DNA of 64,000 nucleotides from Euzebya sp. (GCF_964222135.1 NZ_CAXQBR010000003.1:1-64000); one strand, 5' to 3'. Positions 36,180-46,133 are shown, counted from the first letter of the stretch. Numbers and translations: made by a program. Notes: generated by a model not told the origin, from the sequence alone.

Positions 36180-38561
36180 TCAGCACGGGGATGCCAGGGC
36201 GTCGCGGACGGGTTGGGTCACCAGCCGCAGGGGGCCGATCACCTCGTGGCGCTGTCGGGTGCCGGTCGCGCACAGGGCGGCGTCGGTCTCGGGGGGCAGG
36301 GAGGTGACGGTGGTCAGCAGCAGGGGTGCGTCGGCGTCGGCGGACAGGCCGGCGGCGGCGAGGGCGTAGTTCCACGCATCCCCCTCCGTGCCGTTGGCGA
36401 CCAGGCGCTCCGGCCCGGGGGCCTGCCACAGCTGCGCGGCGATCTGCGCCGCCGTGTCGAACCTGGTCTGTCCGCCGACGCGGGTCGCCTCGATCGAGTC
36501 GGCGATCGCGGGGCTGACCGCGGCGTCGCCGCCGAGGACGACGGCCGCGTCGTGATCGGACCGGTCGAGGAAGGCCTGCACAGGCTCGGGGAGGGCATCG
36601 GCGTCACCGGGCACGAGCAGGATCGGGTTCTGCGTGTCGGCCGCCCACCCGCCTGCGGCCACCGAGTCGACCCACGCCGCGGTCGGGTTGCCCTCCGGGC
36701 CGAACGCACGCGCGACCCCCACCGTGGTCCCGCCACCGCGGGCGACGGCCTCGTCGGCGATCGCGACCGCGGTCTCGATCCGCGTCGGGCCGCTCAGGCG
36801 TCGTGGGCTGAGGCCGAGGTCGGCCACGGCCTGCTCGACGGCACCGCTGAGCGCCGCCTCGCCGCCCAGCAGGTAGACGGTGGCACCGGGGGTCAGGGTC
36901 CGCTGGAGCTGCGCCGCCGCGGCGGGTGCGAGCGCGTCCTGCGCGGTGAACAGCATGGGCGCGTCGCCCGTCAGCACCGACCCGGTGAGGGCGTCGGCGA
37001 AGACGTCGACGCGGGCCAGGACGGCCCCGGCGGCCCGCTGGCGACCCGCACCCGCGAACGTCCCGTCTGCGTCCTCGAACCGCGCGAGCGCGAGCTGCGC
37101 GGCGTACTCGATCGCCTCCTCGCGCGACGTCCTCGCGTCGGCGATCGTCACCGTCGCCTGCCGCGGGTCGCCGATGATGTACCCGTCGCCATCGGTGATC
37201 TCGACGACGACGGTCTCCGCGGGTTCGTCGACGTCGTCGGGGATCGGCGCGACGATCAGGTTCACCAGGTTCGTGCCGTCCGGGATCGTCACCGACGTGG
37301 GCAGTGCGACGTAGTCCTCACCCGCCACCGCGGTGCTCTCCGGGGAGACGCGGATCGAGACCTCGAGGTCGCCGTCGGTCACCCCCGTCCGCTCGATCGT
37401 GAAGTTCCCCCCGTTCGTGCCCGACGTGCCGACCTCGCCGGCGTCGGGATCGAGCGCCTCGATCCGGACGCTCTCCGCGCCGGGGATGACCGAGCGCCAG
37501 TCCGTCTCGTCCACGCGCTCGGTGGCGAGCACGAGCTCGGGGGAGGAGCCGTCGGCGCGCATCCGCCACAGCGAGTGGACCCCGCCGTCCCGCGGCGTGT
37601 TCCGGTCCGAGGCGAAGGCGATCCACTCCCCATCGGGTGAGAAGGAGGGGTTCAGGTCCGCCGGGGCCGTCGGGAACTCGCCGCCGATCCACTCCGCGCC
37701 CTCGGTGAGGTTGGTGATCGCCCCGCCGCCCTCGGACACGACCAGGACGTCGGTGTCGTCCTCCTCGGGGTCGTTGCCGCTGACGCAGCTGCCGAAGTTG
37801 CTGCCGTCGTTCGGGTCGAACTCGCGGGTCTCGAAGGAGCCGAAGAAGACGATCTCGCCACCCGGTCCCCAGTCGGGATCGCTCAGGCCCTCGTACCAGG
37901 CGTACTCCTCACCGACGGACGTCGAGGGCTGCACGAGCCACGAGGACCCGAGGGTCGCGGGCGATCCGGCGCCGAGGTTCGACGGGACGTCGGCGACCCG
38001 CAGGCCGTGGGGGTTGAAGTCGTCGGTGGTCCGGTTCTCGGGGTTGCGGGTGTCGCCCGGACATCCCCGGGTGAACTCCTCACGGCTGGCGAACGCGATC
38101 TGCGTGCCGTCTGGGGACCAGGTCGGCTGCCGCCCGGCCGGCTCAACCCGGGCCAGGAGGTTGCCCTGGGTGTCGATGATGTGGACGACGTCCTCTTGGG
38201 TGTCGGCGTCGAACGCGGTGTGGGCGATCATGCTGCCGTCGGGAGACAGCTCGGGGCCGCCGCCGACGCCGTCGATCGGGAACGTCGCGCCGTCCGGGTT
38301 CTGCAGGACCGTGGTCCCGCCGTCGACGTACACCAGGTACAGGCCGTCGGGGGTCCAGTCGAAGTCGCCACCGCGGGCCGGCCCCTGCTGCACCGAGTCC
38401 GTGCCGTCCGGGTTGACGAGGTGGTGGCTGCCGAAGTCGCTCCAGCCGATCTGGAACCCGAGGGGGACCTGCGCCTCGGACGGGGCGACCGCCGCCGCCG
38501 TCATCACCAGCACCCCCACGAGGATCGTCGCGGTCCGGCGGCGGGCCGTCGTCGTGCGCAT
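36180..38561 (-). CDS. Secreted CWB2 protein with propeller and Calx-beta-like domain (paralogue 2)
   Basis: The largest of the four, 793 residues. The signal peptide is TILVGVLVMTAAAVAPSEA. Propeller-like repeats (TWSPDGTQIAFAS, SFSPDGEWIAFASDRN) occupy about 30-400. A Calx-beta-like domain follows (about 415-525: FTIERTGVTDGDLEVSI, TAVAGEDYVALPTSVTIPDG, DEPAETVVVEITDGDGYIIG). Three CWB2 modules end the protein (VYLLGGEAALSGAVEQAV, RLSGPTRIETAVAIADEA, VVLGGDAAVSPAIADSI). Calx-beta domains are calcium-binding beta sandwiches of adhesins. The CWB2 part is more divergent than in the other three and lacks the CGGFDGD segment. Confidence 0.87.
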   Translation of the reverse strand: MRTTTARRRTATILVGVLVMTAAAVAPSEAQVPLGFQIGWSDFGSHHLVNPDGTDSVQQGPARGGDFDWTPDGLYLVYVDGGTTVLQNPDGATFPIDGVGGGPELSPDGSMIAHTAFDADTQEDVVHIIDTQGNLLARVEPAGRQPTWSPDGTQIAFASREEFTRGCPGDTRNPENRTTDDFNPHGLRVADVPSNLGAGSPATLGSSWLVQPSTSVGEEYAWYEGLSDPDWGPGGEIVFFGSFETREFDPNDGSNFGSCVSGNDPEEDDTDVLVVSEGGGAITNLTEGAEWIGGEFPTAPADLNPSFSPDGEWIAFASDRNTPRDGGVHSLWRMRADGSSPELVLATERVDETDWRSVIPGAESVRIEALDPDAGEVGTSGTNGGNFTIERTGVTDGDLEVSIRVSPESTAVAGEDYVALPTSVTIPDGTNLVNLIVAPIPDDVDEPAETVVVEITDGDGYIIGDPRQATVTIADARTSREEAIEYAAQLALARFEDADGTFAGAGRQRAAGAVLARVDVFADALTGSVLTGDAPMLFTAQDALAPAAAAQLQRTLTPGATVYLLGGEAALSGAVEQAVADLGLSPRRLSGPTRIETAVAIADEAVARGGGTTVGVARAFGPEGNPTAAWVDSVAAGGWAADTQNPILLVPGDADALPEPVQAFLDRSDHDAAVVLGGDAAVSPAIADSIEATRVGGQTRFDTAAQIAAQLWQAPGPERLVANGTEGDAWNYALAAAGLSADADAPLLLTTVTSLPPETDAALCATGTRQRHEVIGPLRLVTQPVRDALASPC

Positions 38562-38565
38562 CACG

Positions 38566-40548
38566 TCAGCACCCGGGGGCGTCGTCGAGCTGCGCGGCGA
38601 CCGCCTCGGTGAGGACGCCGAGGCCACCGGCGAGCAGGAGGTCCACGTCCGCTGGTGCGCACGCCATCTCGAGGGTCGCGGGTGGCACCGGGTCCTGCGC
38701 CAGCGCGATCGCGGCATCCGCGTCGGCGGCCAGGCCGGCCGCCGGCAGGCCGAAGGTCCAGCCGTCCGCGCGGTAGCCGTTGATGACGACCAGCTGGCGG
38801 GTGCCGTCCTCGGCGTCGCCGATCAGCTCGGCGCCGATCGCCTGGGCGGTGGCGTCGCGGCTGTCCCCGGCGATGCGCACTGGGTTCGGGACCGCGTCGG
38901 CGACGGCGGCGGACAGCGCCGCCTCACCGCCGAGCAGCACGGTGCGCTCGAGGTCGTCGAGCCCCTCGATGAAGTCTGCGACCGCGGGGTGCAGCGACGC
39001 GGTGTCGGTCACGACGGTGGGGATGGCGTCCGCGGCCGTCCACGCCCCGGCCGACACGCTGTCGGCCCAGGCGGCGGTCGGGTTGTCGGCCGGGCCGCCG
39101 GCCCGGGCGATCGCGATGGTGGTGACGTCGGTCCCGCGGGCCGGGGCGGTCCCGACGGCCAGCTCGGCCACCTCGACGGAGGTCTCGACCCGGGAGGGGC
39201 CCTCGAGGCGGGCGACGACGTAGTCGAGGTCGAGCTCCTCCTCGATCGCGTCGGAGATCGCGGCGTTCCCTCCCAGGATGTAGACGGTGTCACCGGGGTC
39301 GAGCAGCCGGTCGATCTCCGTGCGGGTCTCCGACGGCAGGGTGTCGGTCTGGGTGAACAGCAGCGGCCGGTCGCCGGTCAGGGCCGCCCCGACGAGTGAG
39401 TCGGCGAAGTTGTCGTCGCGGGACAGCACCACGGCGTTGGGCAGGTCGCTGCCGTCGCAGCCGAACCGCGCCTGGCTGACCGCCACCGCGTACGCGACCG
39501 GATCGGTGAAGTCCGCCCGCTCGGTCGTCGCCGGGTCGCCGTCGAACCCACCGCAGGCCAGCGGGGCGTTCGTCGGCGGGGGCGGTGGATCCTCGAGCGG
39601 GGTGGGTGGCGTGTCCGGCACCCTGGCCCAGGACTGCAACGTCGCGACGTTGCCCTGGAACCGGGAGTCGGGCGGCAGGTCCGCGACCTGCTGGACCCCG
39701 GTGCCCTCGGGGGTGGCGGTGTACAGCCGCGCCACGTCGGCGGCGAAGTCCACCCCGACGAAGGCGGTACGCGTGCCGTCGGGGCTCCAGACCGGCTTGT
39801 CGATGCGCGGCACCCCGGCCACGGAGGGCGGGATGTAGCGGATGACGCCGAGGTCGCGCCCCAGGATGCACACGCCCACGACGGCGTCCGCCGAATCGTC
39901 GGTGCAGGTGATCGCCAGCTGCTGGCCGTCCGGCGAGCTGTCGACGCCGTACTGGGTGTCGAAGCGCAGCTCGGTGGGGCTCTCGAGCGCGGTGACCGCG
40001 CCGGTGGCGGCGTCGATGCGGACACCCTCCTCGCGGAAGCGCTCGAGGACGAAGATCTCGTCGAGCCGGGTCCACAGCACCGCATCGATGTCGGTGCTGA
40101 ACGTCGGGTCGCCCGCGGCGTCGTACAGCACCTGCGGGTTGGTGCCGTCGGCGTCGTAGACCGTGAGGACGCTGCCGTCAGCGACCGCGATGCGGGAGCC
40201 ATCCGGTGACCAGCTGACGTCGGGTCGACCGCCGGCCCCACCGCGCGGCACCAGGACCTGCGTGGGACCCCCGGCCAGCGACACGATGCTGATGTCCCGG
40301 CTGTCGGTCGTGCCGGTGTGCAGCACGGTCCTGCCGTCGGGTGAGATCTCGGCGTGGATCGCGGACCCCTCGGTCAGCTCCGTGATCGTGCCGTCCGCGC
40401 CCACGGTGGCGATGCCCGTCGTGTCGGTGCTGGAGAACAGGAACGGACCGTTGGACCCCGGGGACGTCGCCTGGCTCGGCAGGGCCGAGCAGAGGAGCCC
40501 CACCAGGAGGAGGGCCGTGGTGGTCGGTGCACGGGTGCCGCGTCGCAT
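38566..40548 (-). CDS. Secreted CWB2 protein with beta-propeller-like N-terminus (paralogue 1)
   Basis: A 660-residue exported protein. The signal peptide is TTALLLVGLLCSALPSQA. The propeller part contains SWSPDGSRIAVADGS and VWSPDGTRTAFVGVD. The linker is PPTPLEDPPPPPTNAP. CWB2 signatures are VYILGGNAAISDAIEEEL, RLEGPSRVETSVEVAEL, VLLGGEAALSAAVADAV and RIAGDSRDATAQAIGAE. It is the first gene of the tandem, 33 bases after the mshC-like gene on the same strand. No Shine-Dalgarno sequence precedes the ATG. A 21-base hairpin abuts it instead. Confidence 0.88.
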   Translation of the reverse strand: MRRGTRAPTTTALLLVGLLCSALPSQATSPGSNGPFLFSSTDTTGIATVGADGTITELTEGSAIHAEISPDGRTVLHTGTTDSRDISIVSLAGGPTQVLVPRGGAGGRPDVSWSPDGSRIAVADGSVLTVYDADGTNPQVLYDAAGDPTFSTDIDAVLWTRLDEIFVLERFREEGVRIDAATGAVTALESPTELRFDTQYGVDSSPDGQQLAITCTDDSADAVVGVCILGRDLGVIRYIPPSVAGVPRIDKPVWSPDGTRTAFVGVDFAADVARLYTATPEGTGVQQVADLPPDSRFQGNVATLQSWARVPDTPPTPLEDPPPPPTNAPLACGGFDGDPATTERADFTDPVAYAVAVSQARFGCDGSDLPNAVVLSRDDNFADSLVGAALTGDRPLLFTQTDTLPSETRTEIDRLLDPGDTVYILGGNAAISDAIEEELDLDYVVARLEGPSRVETSVEVAELAVGTAPARGTDVTTIAIARAGGPADNPTAAWADSVSAGAWTAADAIPTVVTDTASLHPAVADFIEGLDDLERTVLLGGEAALSAAVADAVPNPVRIAGDSRDATAQAIGAELIGDAEDGTRQLVVINGYRADGWTFGLPAAGLAADADAAIALAQDPVPPATLEMACAPADVDLLLAGGLGVLTEAVAAQLDDAPGC

Positions 40549-40569
40549 GCCGGCACCGTACGGGCCGGC
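40549..40569 (-). promoter_or_regulatory. Hairpin directly before the first CWB2 gene
   Basis: GCCGGC (40549-40554) and GCCGGC (40564-40569) enclose the palindrome CCGTACGG, giving an almost continuous 20-base stem structure ending one base from the start codon. It could attenuate read-through from the mshC-like gene, control translation, or be an operator. Two GTTAG repeats (around 40570-40585) lie just upstream. Confidence 0.4.
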
Positions 40570-40581
40570 TCTAACGGACGG

Positions 40582-41751
40582 CTAACGGTCGGCGCCCACC
40601 CGGCCCGCGCCACCGCCGCCGAAGCCCAGGCTGGCCGCCGCCGCGCGTGCGGCCCACCCCTCACCATCGCCCGCCGCGGCGTCGATCAGCGCGAGCGCGC
40701 CGGGGGCGTCGAGGTCGTCGTCGAGCCGTGCGCCGACCGCGGCGAGCAGGTCCTCGGCCGCCGCGGGGTCGCCGTCGGGCGCGGCGTCCCAGCCCTTCAC
40801 CGCCGCAGCTGCGAGCTCCATCTCGTCCTCGGTGTAGTCCCACTCGCTGCGGTAGTGGTGGCTGAGCAGCAGGTAGCGGACCGCGTCGGCGTCATGGCGG
40901 TCGAGCAGGTCGCCCAGGAAGACGAGGTTGCCGAGGCTCTTCGACATCTTGGTCCCGTCCAGCCCGACCATGCCGACGTGCATCCACACACGGGCGAACG
41001 GCGCCTGGCCGGTCAACCCCTCGGCCTGGAGGATCTCCGCCTCGTGGTGGGGGAACACCAGGTCGCTGCCGCCGCCGTGGATGTCGATCACGGGGCCGAG
41101 GTGCTCGGTCGCCATCACCGAGCACTCGAGGTGCCATCCCGGTCGGCCCCGGCCCCACGGCGCCTCCCACGACGGCTCGTCGGGCAACGACGGCTGCCAC
41201 AGCAGGAAGTCGAGCGCGTCCCGCTTGCCCTCGGCCTCGGGATCACCGCCCTTCTCGGCGAACTGCCGCAGCGCCTCGTCGCGGTCCAGGCGGGAGAAGC
41301 TGAGGAAGCCGTCCATCGCCCCGGTGTCGGCGTACACGCGACCGTCGCCGAGGGCGTAGGCGAGTCCGCGGTCGAGCAGCCCGCCGACCGTCGTCACCAT
41401 CGCCGGGACGGTCTCGGTGGCGTAGGGGATCACGTCGGCCTCACGCAGCCCGAGGCGGCGGAGGTTGACGTCGAAGGCCGCGGCCTCCGAGCGCGCGAGG
41501 ACCTCGAAGTTGACATCCCGCTCGCGAGCGGTCCGGAGGATGTCGTCGTCGACGTCGGTGACGTTGCGCACGTAGACGACCCGGTGCCCGCGGGCCTCCA
41601 GGCGGCGGATGAGCACGTCGAAGGTCGTGTACACGAACGCGTGACCCAGGTGCGCTGAGTCGTACGGCGTGATGCCGCAGACGTACAGCCGGACCGTGGC
41701 CGCGGCGATGAAGGTGTCCACGGCGCGGGTCCGGGTGTCGTACAGGCGCAT
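40582..41751 (-). CDS. mshC: Mycothiol ligase MshC-like (cysteinyl-tRNA synthetase homologue)
   Basis: A 389-residue class-I synthetase fold that would join cysteine to glucosaminyl-inositol in mycothiol synthesis. VCGITPYDSAHLGHA resembles MshC (GITPYD, HLGHA) rather than CysS (GPTVYD, HIGNA). The length lacks the C-terminal anticodon-binding domain of CysS. Zinc residues Cys (CGI), Cys (HLECSVM) and His (FPHHE) and the KMSKS loop GLDGTKMSKSLGN are intact. A bona fide CysS cannot be fully excluded. mca at 25660 supports the pathway. It starts at ATG 41751. The CWB2 genes follow on the same strand. Confidence 0.75.
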   Translation of the reverse strand: MRLYDTRTRAVDTFIAAATVRLYVCGITPYDSAHLGHAFVYTTFDVLIRRLEARGHRVVYVRNVTDVDDDILRTARERDVNFEVLARSEAAAFDVNLRRLGLREADVIPYATETVPAMVTTVGGLLDRGLAYALGDGRVYADTGAMDGFLSFSRLDRDEALRQFAEKGGDPEAEGKRDALDFLLWQPSLPDEPSWEAPWGRGRPGWHLECSVMATEHLGPVIDIHGGGSDLVFPHHEAEILQAEGLTGQAPFARVWMHVGMVGLDGTKMSKSLGNLVFLGDLLDRHDADAVRYLLLSHHYRSEWDYTEDEMELAAAAVKGWDAAPDGDPAAAEDLLAAVGARLDDDLDAPGALALIDAAAGDGEGWAARAAAASLGFGGGGAGRVGADR

Positions 41752-41851
41752 CGACGTCGTCCTCGTCACAGGTGCTGAACCCGGCGATGGTAGACGGGGT
41801 GGATCCTTCCCGGACCTAGTCATTTCGGGCGGACCCGGGCAGAAAGGGAGA

Positions 41852-41888
41852 AGCCCGGCGGAGAGCGCAGTCAACTCTCCGCCGGGCT
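41852..41888 (-). terminator. Strong intrinsic terminator downstream of rnhB
   Basis: AGCCCGGCGGAGAG (41852-41865) and CTCTCCGCCGGGCT (41875-41888) form a perfect 14-bp stem with a 9-base loop. On the minus strand it is followed by TTCTCCCTTTCT, a pyrimidine tract. It lies about 100 bases beyond the rnhB stop, so it probably ends the rnhB transcript. Confidence 0.75.
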
Positions 41889-41900
41889 GGTCGGGGCGCC

Positions 41901-41993
41901 CTGGGGCCCCGGATGCCCCAGTGTGCCGTCAGCAGCAAGGGGTGCCAACACCGAGTCCGAGCAATTCGTGATCAGTCAATCCTGACTAGTCAC
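41901..41993. repeat. Two further hairpins between mshC and rnhB
   Basis: CTGGGGC (41901-41907) pairs with GCCCCAG (41915-41921). GTGATCAGTCA (41968-41978) and TGACTAGTCAC (41983-41993) form an imperfect stem that overlaps the rnhB stop codon (41986-41988). They may help terminate transcription or protect the 3' end. The rest of 41752-41985 holds nothing coding. Confidence 0.45.
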
Positions 41994-42687
41994 GGGTGTC
42001 GGTGGTGCCGCTGAGGATGCGCCGGATCGGCTCCCAGGACCGGCGGTGCAGCGCGCAAGGTCCCAGGTCGGCCAGAGCCGCCCGGTGGGAGGGGGAGGGG
42101 TAGCCCTTGTTCGAGCAGAAGTCGTACCCCGGGTGGGCTGTGTCGGCTGCGCTCGCCATGTGGGCGTCGCGGGTGACCTTCGCGACGATGGACGCGGCGG
42201 CGATCGAGGCGGACCGGGCGTCCCCGTGCACGATGCGCTCGTTGTGGGTGCGCCACCCGGACATGAAGTCCCAGTTCCCGTCGAGGAGCAGCACGTCGGG
42301 CTCGACGCAGAGCCCCGCCACCGCCCGGCGGGCGGCCAGACGCATCGCCGCGCTCATCCCCAGGGCGTCGATCTCGGCGTTGCTGGCCTCGCCGAGGCTT
42401 ACCGCCAAGGCGAACGTCCGGATCCGCGCCGCGAGCTCCTCGCGGCGGGCCGGGTCCAGCTGCTTCGAGTCCCGCAGCTTGTACATCCGCCGGTCCGACG
42501 GGAGCACCACCGCGCAGTAGGTGACCGGTCCCGCCCAGGCGCCGCGACCGACCTCGTCGACACCCGCGACGACCAGGTCCTGGTCCCACCAGCGCCGCTC
42601 GTGCGTGATCCCCGGGACGTCGGGCAGCCGGATCCGCTTCCCACGCCGGTACGTGACGTTCTTCCGGTTGCTGGCTGGCAGTCCCAC
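41986..42687 (-). CDS. rnhB: Ribonuclease HII
   Basis: A 233-residue enzyme that cleaves RNA in RNA-DNA hybrids and removes single ribonucleotides from DNA. Catalytic motifs are VAGVDEVGRGAWAGPV (Asp-Glu), KQLDPARREELAARI, LLLDGNWDF (Asp) and ASIVAKVTRDAHM. The chosen start is GTG 42687, preceded by TACCCT as a possible -10 of a leaderless transcript. A longer reading extends upstream in the same frame but is non-conserved and overlaps the divergent promoter region. Confidence 0.9.
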   Translation of the reverse strand: MGLPASNRKNVTYRRGKRIRLPDVPGITHERRWWDQDLVVAGVDEVGRGAWAGPVTYCAVVLPSDRRMYKLRDSKQLDPARREELAARIRTFALAVSLGEASNAEIDALGMSAAMRLAARRAVAGLCVEPDVLLLDGNWDFMSGWRTHNERIVHGDARSASIAAASIVAKVTRDAHMASAADTAHPGYDFCSNKGYPSPSHRAALADLGPCALHRRSWEPIRRILSGTTDTRD

Positions 42688-42697
42688 GTCCGTGGGA
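42682..42697. promoter_or_regulatory. Perfect palindrome over the rnhB start codon
   Basis: TCCCACG-TC-CGTGGGA is a perfect 7+7 inverted repeat that contains the GTG start. If the transcript is leaderless it would lie at the +1 site, an effective repressor position. No candidate regulator is adjacent. Confidence 0.35.
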
Positions 42698-43372
42698 GGG
42701 TAGCGCGGGGCTCGCGGTCGACCACCACCTCCGGTGCTCAAGTCCGCCGCGGCGGTGCCGATCACTCCGGGTGAGCAGACCCACGGAACGGGCACTCGGC
42801 GGGCACCGGACGCCCCTTCTCGCCGTGCGAGGGCACGGTCCCAGGTGGTGTGCCATGACGTTCTCCTCCCCGACGATCCCGCTGGTGGGCGCCGTGTCGC
42901 TGTGCGCCACGATCGAGGCGATCCGCGCCGAGACCGCCGCCGCGCACCAGATGGGTGTGCTGTCCGTCGACGCCGACGAGCTGCTCGCCGCCGCCGGGGC
43001 ATCGCTCGGCTGGCTGGCAGCCCTGCGCGCCTCCGCGGACGTGGCGGACGACCTCGCCGTGTCAGCGGCGGGCGTGCCCGAGGTGGCCCTGCCGGACGTC
43101 GCCGACTGGGAGCTCGGCGGGGTGGTCTACGGGATCTCGGCGGTCCTGGTGTGGGCGGACGACCTGCGCCGCGAGGGTCTGCTCAGCACCGACCTCCCCG
43201 CGTCGGCGCTCGCCGCCTGGGACGTCGTCGAGGGCCTGGCCGGCCAGCCCGGGCGCACCGCGGCGGTGCTGGCGCTGGCGCCGAGCGACGAGCGCGTCGT
43301 GGTGCTGCCGGCGGAGCAGGTCCGCCCCCGGCCGGCCACCGGACAGGTGACCCGGTGGGCCACGGTCGCGGC

Positions 43373-44788
<1,416 letters not shown>

Positions 44789-44813
44789 GTTCGCTCCTAG
44801 AGGTGGGTCGCTC

Positions 44814-45209
44814 CTAGAGGTACAGCCCGGTGCTGCCGGCCTCGCGCTCGGCCGACGCGATCGCGTGGACGTCGCGCTCGCGGACGATCAGGTAGCCGGT
44901 GCCGTTGACGTCGACCTCGATCGCGCTGTCCGGCAGGAACAGCACCTTGTCCCCGGTCGAGGTGGTCCGGACGAGCGGGCCGACCTCCATCACCTCGGCC
45001 CAGACGCCGTGTCGGTCCTTCGACGCCGCGGTGGCGGGGATCAGGATCCCGCCGCGCGACCGCCGCTCCCCGCCGTCGTCGATCCCGCAGAGGATCCGGT
45101 CGGCGGTGACCCGCACCGCCATGCCGGAGGTGTCGGAGCCCCCGGTCCTCGGTGCGCCGGTCGTCGGTGTGCCGGTCGTCGGTGTGTCGGAGTCGGTGTC
45201 GTCGCCCAT
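44814..45209 (-). CDS. GroES-like co-chaperonin protein, standalone
   Basis: A 131-residue protein. Residues about 30-131 match the Cpn10 fold: VTADRILCGIDD, SRGGILIPATAASKDRHGVW, VMEVGP, GDKVLFLPDSAIEVDVNG and YLIVRERDVHAI. The first 29 residues are a Thr/Pro/Gly repeat (TPTTGTPTTGAPRTGG) from tandem GGTGTGCCGGTCGTC-type DNA. ATG 45122 is an alternative start that would exclude it. No groEL is in the window. Such isolated GroES-like proteins occur in actinobacteria, role unclear. Confidence 0.75.
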   Translation of the reverse strand: MGDDTDSDTPTTGTPTTGAPRTGGSDTSGMAVRVTADRILCGIDDGGERRSRGGILIPATAASKDRHGVWAEVMEVGPLVRTTSTGDKVLFLPDSAIEVDVNGTGYLIVRERDVHAIASAEREAGSTGLYL

Positions 45210-45302
45210 GCCGGGCCGCAGGATAGCGGGGTGGCGTCCGGGGGCGGTCGTCCGGGGACGGGGGTAGCGTGGCGACCACCGCTCGAGCACCGAGGTGACC
45301 GC

Positions 45303-45776
45303 ATGCGCAAGACCGTCCGCCTCCACGCGACCGTCGGGCCGGAGGCCCGCCTCGCCAGCGCCATCGCCGACCTGCCGCCGGCGGCCCAGCGGGCGCTCGC
45401 CGAGATCGCCGATCGCGAGGACCTGCCGCTCGTCGCGGGGTCCTGGGAGGACGGGCCCGGCGGGTGCCTGGTCGCCAACGTGGTACGGGCCTACGCGGTC
45501 GACGACGGGTCGGATGCGCGGACCGTCGACCTCCGGGTGCTCGAGCTCCTGCCCGAGCTGTCGTCCCGCGACCTCAACCACCTGATCGTCGCGTGGGACG
45601 AGGCCGCGGCGCAGGAGGGGAAGGGGTCCGACCCTGCGCTCCGCCGCCTGCTGCGGGGAGCACTGGTCCGCGCCGGCGTCCCGCCGACGGCGGAGGCGTT
45701 CGCCGACGAGGTCGTGGATCTGGCCGGCGTGGTGGATCGGGCCGTGGACGACGGGGTCGCGACGACCAGGTCGTAG
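45303..45776 (+). CDS. Hypothetical helical protein
   Basis: A 157-residue soluble protein starting at ATG 45303. It is rich in Leu, Ala, Arg and Asp with helical stretches (ARLASAIADLPPAAQRALAE, LRVLELLPELSSRDLNHLIV, DPALRRLLRGALVRAGV). It is divergent from the GroES-like gene with 93 bases between. No known domain identified. Confidence 0.6.
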   Translation: MRKTVRLHATVGPEARLASAIADLPPAAQRALAEIADREDLPLVAGSWEDGPGGCLVANVVRAYAVDDGSDARTVDLRVLELLPELSSRDLNHLIVAWDEAAAQEGKGSDPALRRLLRGALVRAGVPPTAEAFADEVVDLAGVVDRAVDDGVATTRS

Positions 45777-46133
45777 GAGGCGGGTCGTAGGAGGGAACAC
45801 CCCAGGGCACAGATCGACTCCGCGTTCCCACACATCGACTCCGTCGCGGGCTCGGTGGTGGTCCTGACCAGGGCGGACGCGCACGGATCGACTCCACCAC
45901 GTGGACTGACCCCGCTCTACGGAGTCGATTCGTGCCCGGGGTGCCCGTGGTCCGTGCCCGGGGACCGTGCCCGGGGGCCGTGGTCCGCCCTGGACCGCGG
46001 ACCGTGGACCGTGCCCGGGGGGGGGGGCCGTGGACCGCGCGCCCGTGGACCGGGCCCGGACAGCACGAGGCCGGCGCCCACGGGGGGAGGGGCGCCGGCC
46101 GGTGCGTCGGGGTGGTCTAGTCGTTCATGTCGT
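45777..46133. repeat. Non-coding repeat-rich region between convergent genes
   Basis: It contains ATCGACTCC three times directly (45813, 45834, 45887) and once inverted (CGGAGTCGAT at 45920-45929). CCGTGCCCGGGG then occurs in several degenerate copies (45931, 45952, 45965, 46009). The last runs into an 11-base G tract at 46017-46027, mixed with GGACCGTGG and GGTCCG units. I see no coding signal. It resembles a REP-like or termination region. The G tract is a likely trouble spot for sequencing. Confidence 0.6.

Noticed and set aside
40582-41751. Ordinary cysteinyl-tRNA synthetase
   Set aside because: GITPYD/HLGHA motifs and the short C-terminus favour MshC, though this is not absolute without finding a separate cysS.
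42688-43002. N-terminal extension of RNase HII
   Set aside because: It is Arg-rich, non-conserved and crosses the divergent control region. The RNase H fold begins after 42687.
45939-46065. Possible CRISPR-like or satellite array in the G-rich region
   Set aside because: Repeats are degenerate, unevenly spaced and without spacer-like unique segments of constant length.
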